A stretch of DNA of 64,000 nucleotides from Streptomyces pyxinicus (GCF_024753135.1 NZ_JANUGP010000022.1:1-64000); one strand, 5' to 3'. Positions 1 through 12,976 are shown, counted from the stretch's first letter. Notes: generated from the letters alone by a model not told the origin. Translations and numbers: made by a program.

Positions 1-311
1 AAACTCTATCAGGGTTTTTCCGGCCCTCTGACCACTCCCCTGCAGGCATGCAGAAGGAGATCCAGAGATAGGATCTGACGAGTTTGGGTTCTGCAGGGTG
101 AGGATGCTGGCGCACCGCTCCGTCCCGGCAGGAGTACGACAGTACACGGAGCCTCGAACGCGGGGCAAATCCGCAGGGTTGGTGGTCTAGACCACTTACT
201 GGTAGCTTCTATACGGAACCGCCACTTCATCTGACATACCCTGCTGCTCAGCGGCCGTTCGGGACAGCCGGTGACGGCCCGTAAGCAGCTCCACTCCTTG
301 GGAGGCTTCCC
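1..311. other. crr upstream region
   Basis: No convincing gene lies here. The open frames that cross the stretch run antisense into crr and have no family resemblance. It holds a DasR-type palindrome (annotated separately), an AT-richer patch just after it with TATACG at 210-215 that could be a -10 element, and a GGGAGG ribosome binding site ending a few bases before the crr start. The gene to the left of the window is not visible. Confidence 0.6.
182..195. promoter_or_regulatory. DasR operator (dre-type) of crr-ptsI
   Basis: The 14 bases GTGGTCTAGACCAC form a perfect palindrome containing the core TGGTCTAGACCA, which matches the dre consensus bound by the GntR-family GlcNAc regulator DasR. 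It is about 117 bases before crr. DasR control of the general PTS genes is established in S. coelicolor. Its use here is inferred from the match and position. A second, weaker copy lies upstream of the chitinase gene. Confidence 0.85.
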
Positions 312-761
312 ATGACCACCGTGACGTCCCCGCTTGCCGGACGCGCCATCGGACTGGCCGCCGTGCCGGATCCGGTCTTCTCCGGGGCCATGGTCGGCCC
401 GGGTACCGCCATCGATCCGGTGCGTGAGCCCTCCGAGGCCGTCGCTCCCGTCGACGGCGTCATCGTTTCCCTGCACCCGCACGCCTTCGTCGTGGTGGAC
501 GAGAGCGGACACGGTGTCCTCACCCATCTCGGCATCGACACGGTGCAGCTGAACGGCGAGGGCTTCGAGCTGCTCGTCAACAAGGGCGACACCGTGACGC
601 GCGGCCAGAGCATCGTGCGCTGGGACCCCGCCGCCGTGGAGGCCGCCGGTAAGTCCCCGGTGTGCCCCGTCGTCGCGCTCGAAGCCACGGCCGAGTCCCT
701 CTCCGACCTCGTTGACGACGGCGCCGTCAAGTCCGGCGACAGCCTCTTCTCCTGGGCCTGA
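312..761 (+). CDS. crr: PTS system EIIA-Glc component
   Basis: This 149-residue soluble phosphocarrier takes phosphate from HPr and passes it to sugar-specific EIIB/EIIC permeases of the phosphoenolpyruvate phosphotransferase system at the membrane. The single EIIA type-1 domain fills the protein. The active-site histidine is His72 in THLGIDTVQL, and the assisting histidine is His57 in HPHAF. Length and the closing KSGDSLFSW segment are typical of IIA-Glc/IIA-GlcNAc. The ATG at 312 has a GGGAGG site just upstream. ptsI follows after 78 bases, so the two general PTS genes probably form one transcript under the DasR box at 182-195. In streptomycetes this protein mainly serves GlcNAc uptake rather than glucose. 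Nothing looks truncated or transferred. Confidence 0.96.
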   Translation: MTTVTSPLAGRAIGLAAVPDPVFSGAMVGPGTAIDPVREPSEAVAPVDGVIVSLHPHAFVVVDESGHGVLTHLGIDTVQLNGEGFELLVNKGDTVTRGQSIVRWDPAAVEAAGKSPVCPVVALEATAESLSDLVDDGAVKSGDSLFSWA

Positions 762-839
762 GGACAGTGCCGTCGCAGAACGGCGGACAGTACGACCACC
801 GCGGCGGCGGGACCCGCCGCACTAACGGAGACGGGTGAG

Positions 840-2510
840 ATGGAGACAACGCTGCGAGGCGTCGGCGTGAGCCATGGCGTGGCGATCGGCGAGGTTCGGC
901 ACATGGGCACGGCGGTGCTGGAACCGCCGGCCAAGCAGATCGCCGCCGAGGACGCGGAGCGCGAGCAGGGCCGGGCTCGGCAGGCCGTGGACGCGGTGGC
1001 CGCCGACCTGATGGCGCGCGGCAACCTGGCGGGCGGTGAGGCCCAGGCGGTCCTTGAGGCGCAGGCCATGATGGCCCAAGACCCCGAGCTGATGGCGGAC
1101 GTGGACCGGCGGATCGCCGTCGGCAGCACGGCCGAGCGCGCGGTGTACGACGCGTTCGCCGCGTACCGGGAGCTGCTGGCGGGCGCCGGTGAGTACCTCG
1201 CCGGGCGGGTGGCCGACCTCGATGACGTGCGCAACCGTATCGTCGCCCGGCTGCTGGGCGTCCCGATGCCGGGTGTTCCGGACAGCGACCAGCCGTACGT
1301 ACTGGTGGCGCGGGATCTGGCTCCTGCCGACACGGCGCTGCTCGATCCGTCCCTCGTGCTCGGTTTCGTGACCGAGGAGGGCGGCCCCACCAGTCACAGC
1401 GCGATCCTCGCGCGTGCCCTGGGGGTGCCGGCCGTCGTGGCGCTGCCGGGCGCCGGTGAGCTGGCCGAGGGCACGGTCGTCGCCGTGGACGGCAGCAGCG
1501 GTGACGTGTTCGTGAATCCGAGCGAGGAGCGGAAGGCGCGGCTGGAGGCCGCGGCCGCCGAGCGCAAGGCGGCGCTCGCCGCCTCGTCCGGGCCCGGTGC
1601 GACGGCGGACGGCCACCAGGTACCGCTGCTGGCCAACGTCGGCGGTCCGGCGGACGTGCCGGCGGCGCTGGAGGCGGGCGCCGAGGGCGTCGGCCTGTTC
1701 CGTACCGAGTTCCTGTTCCTGGACGACAGCGAGAACGCTCCTTCCGAGGACAAGCAGGTGGAGGCCTATCGGCAGGTGCTGGAGGCGTTCCCCGAGGGCC
1801 GTGTGGTCGTGCGGGTGCTGGACGCGGGTGCGGACAAACCGCTGGACTTCCTGACGCCGGCGGACGAGCCGAACCCCGCGCTGGGTGTGCGGGGGCTGCG
1901 TACGCTGCTGGACCACCCGGAGATCCTGCGTACCCAGCTGACCGCGCTGGCGCGGGCCGCCGAGGGACTGCCCGTCCACCTTGAGGTCATGGCGCCGATG
2001 GTGGCCGACCGTAGGGACGCGAAGGCGTTCGCGGACGCCTGTCGTGCGGCCGGCCTGCGCGCCAAGTTCGGTGCCATGGTGGAGATCCCGTCCGCCGCTC
2101 TGCGGGCGCGTTCGATCCTTCAGGAGGTCGAGTTCCTGTCTCTGGGCACGAACGACCTCGCGCAGTACACCTTCGCGGCCGACCGGCAGGTCGGTGCCGT
2201 CTCGCGGTTGCAGGACCCGTGGCAGCCCGCGTTGCTCGACCTCGTCGCGCTGTCGGCCGAGTCGGCCCGGGCCGAGGGGAAGAGCTGTGGTGTGTGCGGG
2301 GAGGCGGCGTCCGATCCGCTGCTGGCATGTGTGCTGACGGGTCTGGGTGTCACCTCCCTCTCCATGGGTGCGGCGTCGCTTCCCTATGTCCGGGCGACGC
2401 TGGCGAAGTACACGTTGGCGCAGTGCGAGCGGGCCGCGGCGGCCGCGCGTGCGGCGGACAGCGCCGAGGAGGCGCGGGCGGCGGCTCAGGCGGTGCTGTC
2501 CGGCGAGTAG
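840..2510 (+). CDS. ptsI: PTS enzyme I (PEP-protein phosphotransferase)
   Basis: Enzyme I starts the PTS phosphorelay: it autophosphorylates from phosphoenolpyruvate in the cytoplasm and phosphorylates HPr, which is not encoded in this window. The 556-residue protein has the N-terminal HPr-binding/swivelling domain, the phosphohistidine site GGPTSHSAI with His186, and the C-terminal TIM-barrel PEP-binding domain with FRTEFLF, EVMAPMV, SLGTNDLAQY and the CGEAA motif containing the active cysteine. Length is close to the usual 550-575. The ATG at 840 follows GGAGACGGGTGAG. It is the second gene after crr. A hairpin sits behind the stop, before the convergent next gene. The Ala-rich C-terminal tail is ordinary for actinobacteria. 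Confidence 0.97.
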   Translation: METTLRGVGVSHGVAIGEVRHMGTAVLEPPAKQIAAEDAEREQGRARQAVDAVAADLMARGNLAGGEAQAVLEAQAMMAQDPELMADVDRRIAVGSTAERAVYDAFAAYRELLAGAGEYLAGRVADLDDVRNRIVARLLGVPMPGVPDSDQPYVLVARDLAPADTALLDPSLVLGFVTEEGGPTSHSAILARALGVPAVVALPGAGELAEGTVVAVDGSSGDVFVNPSEERKARLEAAAAERKAALAASSGPGATADGHQVPLLANVGGPADVPAALEAGAEGVGLFRTEFLFLDDSENAPSEDKQVEAYRQVLEAFPEGRVVVRVLDAGADKPLDFLTPADEPNPALGVRGLRTLLDHPEILRTQLTALARAAEGLPVHLEVMAPMVADRRDAKAFADACRAAGLRAKFGAMVEIPSAALRARSILQEVEFLSLGTNDLAQYTFAADRQVGAVSRLQDPWQPALLDLVALSAESARAEGKSCGVCGEAASDPLLACVLTGLGVTSLSMGAASLPYVRATLAKYTLAQCERAAAAARAADSAEEARAAAQAVLSGE

Positions 2511-2541
2511 CCGTCCCGGTGCCTGTGGTGCCGGCTGGTTC

Positions 2542-2571
2542 GGGGCGTCCCGCCTTCGGGTGGGGCGCCCC
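2542..2571. terminator. Hairpin between convergent ptsI and hypothetical gene
   Basis: GGGGCG and CGCCCC arms flank a GC-rich loop in the 82-base gap between two convergent stop codons. Pairing beyond the six terminal bases is imperfect (T-G and mismatched positions). There is no clear U-run, as is usual in streptomycetes. It could serve both directions. Confidence 0.5.
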
Positions 2572-2592
2572 TTGCCGTGTCCGCTCGGGTGC

Positions 2593-3486
2593 TCAGTGGC
2601 GGTGTCCCTGTGGCTGGTCCTCCTCTCCGAGGCCGGGGGGTTCGCAGTAGTCGACGCCGGATTCCGGGGCGATGAGGTCACCGGATTCGACGTCGGTGCA
2701 GTAGGCGTCGAAGACTTCGGAAGCGGTGAGGGCTTCGAGTCCGCCGGCGCGCAGCCGCCAGCCGTAGACGCGGTCGGGCGTGCCGGGTGTGGTGGTGCGC
2801 ATGACGAGTCCGCCGGGGCTGCGGGTGGCGAGGCCGAGGGCGAGGACGCTGGTGAATTCGAGGGCCTCGGCCTCGTCGAGCCGGGTGTCGCCGCCGGGGT
2901 CCTGGTCACCGTGGAGGACGGAGACGAGGGTGTCCGGCGGCCCGGAGACGCTGCACACGAGGTGGCGTTCGCCCGGCGGTGCGGTGTCGAGGATGCGGAC
3001 GACGAGGTCGGAGGCGCGGGTGAAGGCTGCCCTGCCGATGTCCTCGCCGCAGGTGGGGCAGGGGCCGAGGCGGGTCAGCAGGGTGGTGGCGTATTCCCAG
3101 GTGGCCTGGCGTACGGCTTCGTCCACGAGGGCGGGTACGAGGGTGGCGATCGGTTGGCCGTCGTACGGGATGGTGGGGCCGGTGGCCGCCAGTTCTGCGG
3201 TGAAGCGGGAGCGGCTTGCCGGGGCGTCCGGGTCGAGGCCGGTCTCCGCGCAGTAGGCGGCGTAGTCCTCCGGGTCGAACAGGGCGAGTGTGGTGTGGGT
3301 GCCCTGGGCGGCGCGGGTGCGCAGGATGGCCTCGACCTGGCGCAGGTAGGCGGCGTGGTCGTCGAAGGTGAAGCTGCGGTAGCGCCGCATGGCGCGGAAG
3401 TCGTGTTCGTCGGTGAGCAGGCCGATGGTGCCGGCGATCTCGCGGCGCAGAACGCGTCGCATGGTCTGGTGCTCGGTGTGCGCCAT
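2593..3486 (-). CDS. Conserved hypothetical protein, 297 aa
   Basis: I do not recognise a characterised family. The 297-residue protein is acidic and soluble, with no signal peptide or membrane segment. One CPTCGED motif near the middle gives a single CxxC pair, too little on its own to claim zinc binding. The N-terminal third is helical and charged, and the C-terminal third contains VYGWRLRAGGLEALT and an acidic tail ending QGHRH. I chose the ATG at 3486 because AGGGGG lies six bases before it. A longer frame to 3513 has no such site. The gene is convergent with ptsI and stands alone, with the acetoacetyl-CoA synthetase gene behind it on the same strand. Confidence 0.75.
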   Translation of the reverse strand: MAHTEHQTMRRVLRREIAGTIGLLTDEHDFRAMRRYRSFTFDDHAAYLRQVEAILRTRAAQGTHTTLALFDPEDYAAYCAETGLDPDAPASRSRFTAELAATGPTIPYDGQPIATLVPALVDEAVRQATWEYATTLLTRLGPCPTCGEDIGRAAFTRASDLVVRILDTAPPGERHLVCSVSGPPDTLVSVLHGDQDPGGDTRLDEAEALEFTSVLALGLATRSPGGLVMRTTTPGTPDRVYGWRLRAGGLEALTASEVFDAYCTDVESGDLIAPESGVDYCEPPGLGEEDQPQGHRH

Positions 3487-3607
3487 GTTTCCCCCTGTTG
3501 CGCGGTCGATCAATGCTCACTCACCGTAACCGGCCCCACTGACAATGGGTGGGGCGCGGGCGGGCCGGGGCATGGTCGCGGGGGCTTTCGCGCAGGTCGG
3601 AGGGTGG

Positions 3608-5575
3608 TCAGGCGCGTTTGCGGGCCAGCTCCTCGTAGAAGGCGATCAGGGGGAGGTTGTCGATGGAGCCGGGGTTGACGGCCTTCTCCAGGGGTGTGCC
3701 CTGCAGGAGTCGCTTGATCGGGACTTCGATGCGCTTGCCGGTGAGGGTGTGCGGGACGCCGGGCACCTCGATCACCTCGTCGGGGACGTGCCGGGGTGAG
3801 AGCTGTTCGCGGATGGCCTGCTTGATCCGGGTCAGGAGTCCTTCGTCGAGGGTGGCGCCGGGCGCGAGGTGGACGAACAGGGGCATCCAGTAGCCGCCGT
3901 CGGGCTGTTCGATGCCGATGACGAGGGATTCCCTGATCTCGGGGAGGCGTTCCACGACCTCGTAGATGTCGGCCGAGCCCATGCGCACGCCCTGCCGGTT
4001 GAGGGTGGAGTCGGAGCGGCCGTGGATGATCACGGAGCCGCGTGAGGTGAGGGTGATCCAGTCGCCGTGCCGCCAGACGCCGGGGTAGGTGTCGAAGTAG
4101 CTGTCGTGGTAGCGGCTGCCGTCGGGGTCGTTCCAGAAGCGGATCGGCATGGAGGGCATGGGGGTGGTGACGACCAGTTCGCCGACCTCGTCGATGACCG
4201 GTTCGCCGTTCGGGTCCCAGGCCTGCAGGTCGGTGCCGAGTCCGGGGGCCTGGAGTTCGCCGATGTGCACGGGGAGGGTGGGTACGGCTCCGGCGAAGCA
4301 GGAGCAGACGTCCGTGCCGCCGCTGACCGAGGCGATCCAGAGGTCGTCGCGGACCTCGTCGTGGAGCCAGCGGAAGCCGTCGGGCGGGAGCGGTGAGCCA
4401 GTGGTGGCGACGCACTCGATCGTGGAGAGGTCGAAGTCGCGGGAGGGGTGGACGCCGGCTTTGCGGCAGGCCATGACGTACGCGGCGGAGGTGCCGTAGA
4501 GCGTGGCGCCGGTGCGTTCGGCGATGCGCCACTGGGCGCCGGTGTCGGGGTAGCCGGGGCTGCCGTCGTACAGGACGATCGTCGTACCCGTGAGCAGGCC
4601 GGAGACGAGGAAGTTCCACATCATCCAGCCGGTCGAGGTGTACCAGAAGAAACGGTCCTCCGGTCCGAGGTCGCAGTGCAGTCCGAGCTGCTTGAGGTGT
4701 TCGACCAGGATGCCGCCCTGGGACTGCACGATGGCCTTGGGCAGGCCGGTGGTGCCGGAGGAGTACAGGACCCACAGCGGGTGGTCGAAGGGGACCTGTT
4801 CGAAGACGGGTTCGGTGTCCCCCGCCGTCAGGGCCGACCACTCCAGGGCGCCTTCGGGCGCCTCGGTGCCCAGGAGTGGGATGTGGACGACGGCGCGCAG
4901 GGTGGGCAGTTCTCGGCGCAGCTCGGCGACGGTCTCCCGGCGGTCGTGCTCCTTGCCGCCGTAGCGGTAGCCGTCGACCGTGAACAGCACGACCGGCTCC
5001 ACCTGCTGGAAGCGGTCGAGGACGCTGCGGGCGCCGAAGTCGGGGGCACAGGAGGTCCAGACGGCCCCGACGGCGACGCTGGCGAGCAGCGCGACGACGG
5101 CCTGCGGGATGTTGGGAAGGTAGCCGCTGACGCGGTCGCCGGGGCGTACGCCGAGGGCGCGGAGTTCGGCGGCCAGGGAGCCGACCTGGCGGCGCAGTTC
5201 GGCCCAGGTGACCGGACGGGGCTCGCGGGTCTCGTCCACGTGCAGGAGCGCGGCTGCGTCCGGGCGGTCGGCGGCGGCGCGCAGGGCGTGCTCGGCGTAG
5301 TTCAGGGTGGCGCCGGGAAACCACTGGGCGCCTGGCATGGAGCGGTCGCCCAGCACGCGCGCGTAGGGGGCCGAGAACCGGACGTCGAACCACTGCGTGA
5401 CGGCTTCCCAGAAGGTGTCCAGTCGGTCCACGGACCAGCGGTGCAGGGCCGGGTAGCCGCCCTCGGCCGGTGCGCCGTGGCGCTCGGCGGCCCAGGCCTG
5501 GAACCGGGTGATGCGTGCCTGGGCGATCCGCTCGGGATCGGGCTGCCAGAGCGGCTGGGGGTTCGCGGTCGACAT
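3608..5575 (-). CDS. acsA: Acetoacetyl-CoA synthetase
   Basis: This ANL-superfamily ligase activates acetoacetate with ATP and CoA to acetoacetyl-CoA via an acyl-adenylate, feeding ketone bodies into central metabolism in the cytosol. The 655 residues match the usual 650-670 of acetoacetyl-CoA synthetases. Visible landmarks are the N-terminal WQPDPERI and PGAQWFPGATLNYAEH segments, the adenylate P-loop YSSGTTGLPKAI, the A5-like VSGGTDVCSCF region, GDWITLTSRGSVIIHGRSD around the hinge, and the C-terminal LTGKRIEVPIKRLL with the adenylation lysine region. The ATG at 5575 follows GGGAGCCG. The same frame stays open far upstream, but that part overlaps the divergent glycosidase and is a shadow. 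The glycosidase gene diverges from a 210-base gap. Confidence 0.93.
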   Translation of the reverse strand: MSTANPQPLWQPDPERIAQARITRFQAWAAERHGAPAEGGYPALHRWSVDRLDTFWEAVTQWFDVRFSAPYARVLGDRSMPGAQWFPGATLNYAEHALRAAADRPDAAALLHVDETREPRPVTWAELRRQVGSLAAELRALGVRPGDRVSGYLPNIPQAVVALLASVAVGAVWTSCAPDFGARSVLDRFQQVEPVVLFTVDGYRYGGKEHDRRETVAELRRELPTLRAVVHIPLLGTEAPEGALEWSALTAGDTEPVFEQVPFDHPLWVLYSSGTTGLPKAIVQSQGGILVEHLKQLGLHCDLGPEDRFFWYTSTGWMMWNFLVSGLLTGTTIVLYDGSPGYPDTGAQWRIAERTGATLYGTSAAYVMACRKAGVHPSRDFDLSTIECVATTGSPLPPDGFRWLHDEVRDDLWIASVSGGTDVCSCFAGAVPTLPVHIGELQAPGLGTDLQAWDPNGEPVIDEVGELVVTTPMPSMPIRFWNDPDGSRYHDSYFDTYPGVWRHGDWITLTSRGSVIIHGRSDSTLNRQGVRMGSADIYEVVERLPEIRESLVIGIEQPDGGYWMPLFVHLAPGATLDEGLLTRIKQAIREQLSPRHVPDEVIEVPGVPHTLTGKRIEVPIKRLLQGTPLEKAVNPGSIDNLPLIAFYEELARKRA

Positions 5576-5785
5576 GGGGCGGCTCCCGGGTGCGCGTCGT
5601 GTGCGTCGGTGCGCGCACGGCTGGGGTGTGCGCGTGACGCGGCTGACAGGGACGATGCCATGTGATCGACTTTGGCACCAGGGCGCGCCCCACATGGTCC
5701 GTCTCGTGAGGATGTGGCCCGAGCGCGGGTGAACGGCAGTTGAACGACACCCGCGCGTGGGGCGCTCGGTGGCAGGGTGAGCAGC

Positions 5786-8146
5786 ATGGACGGTCGTGAC
5801 CTGGTGCGTTCGGTGAATGTGGGCGGTGCGGAGCGGGCGGCTCGGGGGCTGCGTACCGTCCGGGCCGCGTGGCGCAGGCGTCGGATCGACGCCGCCGGGC
5901 TGCCGCGCCGGGGCGCGGAGCGGGCGCGGGTGCCGGGACGGCTGGAGGGTGTCGAGCCGGGGCCGGGTGGCGGGCTGATCCGTTTCAGCCGCTCCGAGCT
6001 GCGGATCATCGTCACCGTGAACGGGGCGGTCTTCTGGGGCTGGGACGGGGCCGGCCCGCAGCCGTCGTACGCACTGGCGGGAAGTGAACCGGAACCGGAT
6101 CCGCGGGTGGTCCTGGAACCGGACAAGGACGGCGGCTGGCGGGTGGTCGCCGAGCGGGTGACGGTCGTCGTGTCCCGGCACGGGGCGGTGCACATACGCA
6201 CACCCGGCGGGGTGATGCTGCGGCGGGATCTGCCGCCGCGCTGGTGGGAGCCGGTCGGTGGGGGCGCGGGGCGCTGGATGCAGCGGTCCGAGGTGCCGGC
6301 GGACGCCCGGTTCTTCGGTCTGGGCGGGCGAGCGGGCGGCCCCCGGCTTCGGGACGGCTCGTACCGGTTGTGGAACACCGATCCGGGCCGGGCGTTCGGC
6401 CCCGGTGACGACCCGCTGTATCTGACCATGCCGGTGCAGCTCGTGGTGGCCGACGCCGGCACACATCTGGTGTGCCACGACACCACGTGGGACGGCACGG
6501 TGTTGCTCCGGGAGGGTACGGAAGGGGCCGGTTCCGGTCACGACCGGGAGGGGTGCTGCGAGGTGCGGATCGACGGTGGTCCGCTGCGCTGCTGGGTGGT
6601 GGTGGGCACTCCCGCGCGCGTGCTGCACACCTGGGCCGCGCTGACGGGACCGGCCGCGCTGCCGCCCGCGTGGGCGCTCGGTCATCAGCACGCGCGGTGG
6701 GGCCTCGGCGGTGAGCAGGAGGTGCGCCAGATCGTCGCGGGGCATCAGGAGCTCGGTCTGCCGCTGGACGCGGTCCACCTGGACGTCGGCCACCACGACG
6801 ACCACCGGCTGTTCACGGTCGACCAGGAGCGCTTCCCGAAGCTGCCGGTGCTCGCCGAGGAACTGCGCCGGGATGGTGTCCGGCTGGTGTCGGCAGTCGA
6901 GCCGGCGGTGCGGGCCGTGCCGGGCGACGCCGTCTACGACGGCGGTGCGGCCCTGGACGCGTTCGTCCGGGACGGTTCGGGGCGCACGGTGCGCGGGGAG
7001 GTGCGAGCCGGCGAGTCGGTCTTCCCGGACTTCACGCACCCGCGCGTGCGCGCGTGGTGGGGCGGCCTGTACGCCGAGCGGCTGAGCCAGGGCTTCGCCG
7101 GGTTCTGGCACGACGGGAACGAGCCGACGTCGTACCACGCCTTCGGTGAGCGGACCTTGCCGCGCTCCGCCCGGCACGACCTGGAGGGGCGCGGGGGTGA
7201 TCACCGCGAGGCGCACAACGTGTACGCGCTGTGCATGGCCCGAGCGGCGTACGAGGGTCTGCGCGAGCTGGCTCCGCAGGACCGGCCCTTCGTGTTCTCG
7301 CGCTCCGGCTGGGCGGGGATACAGCGGTACGGCGGCGTCTGGTCCGGGGACGTCGCGACGGGCTGGCCGGGGCTGCGGGCGTCGCTGTCGCTGGTGCTGG
7401 GGCTTGGGCTGTGCGGGGTGCCGTACTCGGGATCCGACGTCGGCGGTTCCGGCGGCAGTCCGTCCCCGGAGCTGTACCTGAGATCGCTTCAGCTGGGCGC
7501 GTATCTGCCGCTGTTCCGCACGCAGGCGGGTCCCGGGGCGGGGTGCGGGGAGCCGTGGGAGTTCGGGGCGGAGGTGCTGGAGCACGCGCGCGTGGCGCTG
7601 CTGGAGCGCCGGCGGCTGCGGCCGTACTTCGTGACGCTGGCCCAGCTGGCCCGGCGTACCGGTGCGCCCTATGTGCGGCCGCTGTGGTGGGGGGCGCCGG
7701 AGGACCGGGCGCTGCGCGCCTGCGAGGACGCGTTCCTGCTCGGGGACGGTCTGCTGGTGGCCCCTGTGCTCGATCCGGGTGCCGGCCGGCGGGCGGTGCG
7801 GCTGCCGGGGGGCCGTTGGTACGACACGGCGACCGAGGAGGCGTACGAGGGGCCGGGGCAGGTCTTCGTGGACGCGCCGCTGTCCCGGATACCGGTGTTC
7901 GCCCGCGCGGGGGCCGTCCTGCCGGTGCGGGGTCCGGGCGGCGGCGTCGAACTGGAGGTGTGGGCTCCCGCGCGCGGGCGGACGGGAGGCGGGCTCGTGG
8001 TACCGGACGCGGGCGACGGCTGGGACGACCCGGAGATCGAGCGTTACGTCGCCCGCTCGCAGGGTTCGAGCGTGGTGGTCACCCGCGAGCGGGAGGACGG
8101 CTCGGGTGAGCCGCCCTACCCGGTGCGGCTGCGGGGGCTCGGCTGA
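5786..8146 (+). CDS. Glycoside hydrolase family 31
   Basis: GH31 enzymes are retaining glycosidases, mostly alpha-glucosidases or alpha-xylosidases. This 786-residue protein has no signal peptide and should be cytoplasmic. The N-terminal half is the galactose-mutarotase-like beta-sandwich with FFGLGGRAGG and YLTMPVQL. The catalytic barrel shows PPAWALGHQHARWG, LDAVHLDVGHHDD, and the nucleophile motif GFWHDGNEP with Asp443. The signature region CGVPYSGSDVGG follows, then PLFRTQAGPGAG. The usual WxDMNEP reads W-H-D-G-N-E-P, a mild departure. The ATG at 5786 is preferred to the GTG at 5777 because AGGGTGA lies before it. Substrate cannot be read from sequence, though neighbouring PTS genes fit sugar metabolism. 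It converges on the Nudix gene 36 bases later. Confidence 0.9.
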   Translation: MDGRDLVRSVNVGGAERAARGLRTVRAAWRRRRIDAAGLPRRGAERARVPGRLEGVEPGPGGGLIRFSRSELRIIVTVNGAVFWGWDGAGPQPSYALAGSEPEPDPRVVLEPDKDGGWRVVAERVTVVVSRHGAVHIRTPGGVMLRRDLPPRWWEPVGGGAGRWMQRSEVPADARFFGLGGRAGGPRLRDGSYRLWNTDPGRAFGPGDDPLYLTMPVQLVVADAGTHLVCHDTTWDGTVLLREGTEGAGSGHDREGCCEVRIDGGPLRCWVVVGTPARVLHTWAALTGPAALPPAWALGHQHARWGLGGEQEVRQIVAGHQELGLPLDAVHLDVGHHDDHRLFTVDQERFPKLPVLAEELRRDGVRLVSAVEPAVRAVPGDAVYDGGAALDAFVRDGSGRTVRGEVRAGESVFPDFTHPRVRAWWGGLYAERLSQGFAGFWHDGNEPTSYHAFGERTLPRSARHDLEGRGGDHREAHNVYALCMARAAYEGLRELAPQDRPFVFSRSGWAGIQRYGGVWSGDVATGWPGLRASLSLVLGLGLCGVPYSGSDVGGSGGSPSPELYLRSLQLGAYLPLFRTQAGPGAGCGEPWEFGAEVLEHARVALLERRRLRPYFVTLAQLARRTGAPYVRPLWWGAPEDRALRACEDAFLLGDGLLVAPVLDPGAGRRAVRLPGGRWYDTATEEAYEGPGQVFVDAPLSRIPVFARAGAVLPVRGPGGGVELEVWAPARGRTGGGLVVPDAGDGWDDPEIERYVARSQGSSVVVTREREDGSGEPPYPVRLRGLG

Positions 8147-8182
8147 GCCACCGCACGCGACCGTCCCGCTGGTCGGCACGGC

Positions 8183-8719
8183 TCACACGTAGCGGCCCTC
8201 GAACCAGGCTCGTGCGGCCACGGTGTGCAGCGGGAAGGCGAGTTCCTCGGGCCCGCGTAGCAGGTGCCAGCCCTCGGTCTCGTCCGTGGGGCCGGACGGC
8301 GGGAGACCGTCGGCGGGGCGTTCCGGGAGGAGTCCGAAGAGCAGCAGGTGCCCGTCGGGCGCGCTGATGGCGTCCGCGAGCCGCACGTCGCGTACGGCGG
8401 CGTCGAGGCCCGTCTCCTCGTGGAGTTCGCGGACGACGGCCTGCTTCCAGTCCTCCCGGTCGTCGATGTAGCCGCCGGGCAGGGCCGTGCCGCCACGCGC
8501 GGGGGCGATGGTGCGGGTGATGACGACCAGGGCCGTGCCCCGGGTGTCGTACACGGGCTGGAGCGCGACCGCGACCGGGAGCGGGTTGCGGTAGGCGACC
8601 GCCGCGCAGACGGGGCAGGTGCGCGGCCAGCCGGCGACGCCCTCTCCGTAGGGCGCTCCGCAGCTCGAACAGTGGGAGCCCGGCGCGGAGTTGGCGGGCG
8701 GGTGCTGAGTTTCGGACAC
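8183..8719 (-). CDS. Nudix hydrolase with N-terminal zinc ribbon
   Basis: Nudix enzymes cleave nucleoside diphosphates linked to another group. This one has about 178 residues. An N-terminal zinc ribbon has two pairs, HCSSCG and TCPVCA, as in NADH pyrophosphatase and many actinobacterial Nudix proteins. The Nudix box runs GGYIDDREDWKQAVVRELHE and then ETGL, with the canonical glycine, REL and EE residues in place. The start is uncertain: GTG at 8719 gives SETQHPP just before the ribbon, but no strong ribosome site is visible, and a GTG at 8740 is possible. It ends convergently with the GH31 gene and begins 29 bases downstream of cvnD on the same strand, so it may be the distal gene of the conservon operon. 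Substrate unknown. Confidence 0.87.
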   Translation of the reverse strand: MSETQHPPANSAPGSHCSSCGAPYGEGVAGWPRTCPVCAAVAYRNPLPVAVALQPVYDTRGTALVVITRTIAPARGGTALPGGYIDDREDWKQAVVRELHEETGLDAAVRDVRLADAISAPDGHLLLFGLLPERPADGLPPSGPTDETEGWHLLRGPEELAFPLHTVAARAWFEGRYV

Positions 8720-8748
8720 GCGCGGACTGTATCCGATCACGCGTTCGT

Positions 8749-9334
8749 TCAGGTGCCGATGGCCTGGCGGCTTTCGGCCGCGTGGTCCATGGCGTGCTGG
8801 ACGACGCCGATGAGGACCTCCTTGGCCGACTCGCGGTCGCGCGCGTCGCACAGCAGCAGGGGCACGTCGTCATCGAGGTCGAGGGCCCTGCGGACGGTCT
8901 CGGCCGGGTAGCGCGCGGCGCCCTCGAAGCAGTTGACGCCGATGACGAAGGGGATGGCGCGCCGTTCGAAGTAGTCGACGGCGGCGAAGCAGTCCTCCAG
9001 ACGGCGGGTGTCGGCGAGGACGACGGCGCCGAGCGCGCCCTCGGACAGCTCGTCCCACATGAACCAGAACCGTTCCTGTCCGGGTGTGCCGAACAGGTAC
9101 AGCACCAGGTCCTCGCGCAGGGTGATGCGCCCGAAGTCCATGGCCACGGTGGTGGTGTGCTTGCCCTCGACGCCGCTGGTGTCGTCGACCGGGCGGCCGG
9201 CCTCGGTGAGCAGTTCCTCGGTGCGCAGCGGCCGGATCTCGCTGACCGCGGCGACGAGGGTCGTCTTGCCCACGCCGAAGCCGCCCGCCACCAGCATCTT
9301 GAGCGTGACGGGCTCGACCGGGGGCTTGCCGCGC

Positions 9335-9354
<20 letters not shown>
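8749..9354 (-). CDS. cvnD: Conservon GTP-binding protein CvnD
   Basis: This small Ras-like GTPase is the switch component of a conservon, the four-gene signalling unit of actinobacteria that resembles eukaryotic G-protein systems. In 201 residues it has the P-loop GGFGVGKT at 24-31, a switch region ending [10 protein letters not shown] (the DxxG equivalent is GTPG), and the base-recognition region GVNCFE in place of NKxD, as is common in this subfamily. The ATG at 9354 follows AGGAGAAGAGCG. Its first 20 bases overlap the end of the upstream oxoprolinase gene, so translation is probably coupled to that gene rather than directly to cvnC as in ordinary conservons. CvnD partners usually act at the membrane with CvnA and CvnB. 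Confidence 0.92.

Positions 9355-12976
<3,622 letters not shown>

Noticed and set aside
9-527. A leftward 172-codon ORF at the window start
   Set aside because: Antisense to crr and its leader, with no family resemblance and Arg/Gly-rich composition.
5658-5698. Operator between acsA and GH31 genes (CCATGTG and CACATGG arms)
   Set aside because: Seven-base arms 27 bases apart are easily found by chance; no divergent regulator is encoded nearby.
5576-8179. Upstream extension of the acetoacetyl-CoA synthetase frame
   Set aside because: It runs antisense through the GH31 gene. A good ribosome site and the usual protein length mark 5575 as the start.
8147-8182. Terminator between GH31 and Nudix genes
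   Set aside because: Only short imperfect pairings (TGAGCC/GGCTCA and CGACC/GGTCG) that I could not distinguish from background GC pairing.
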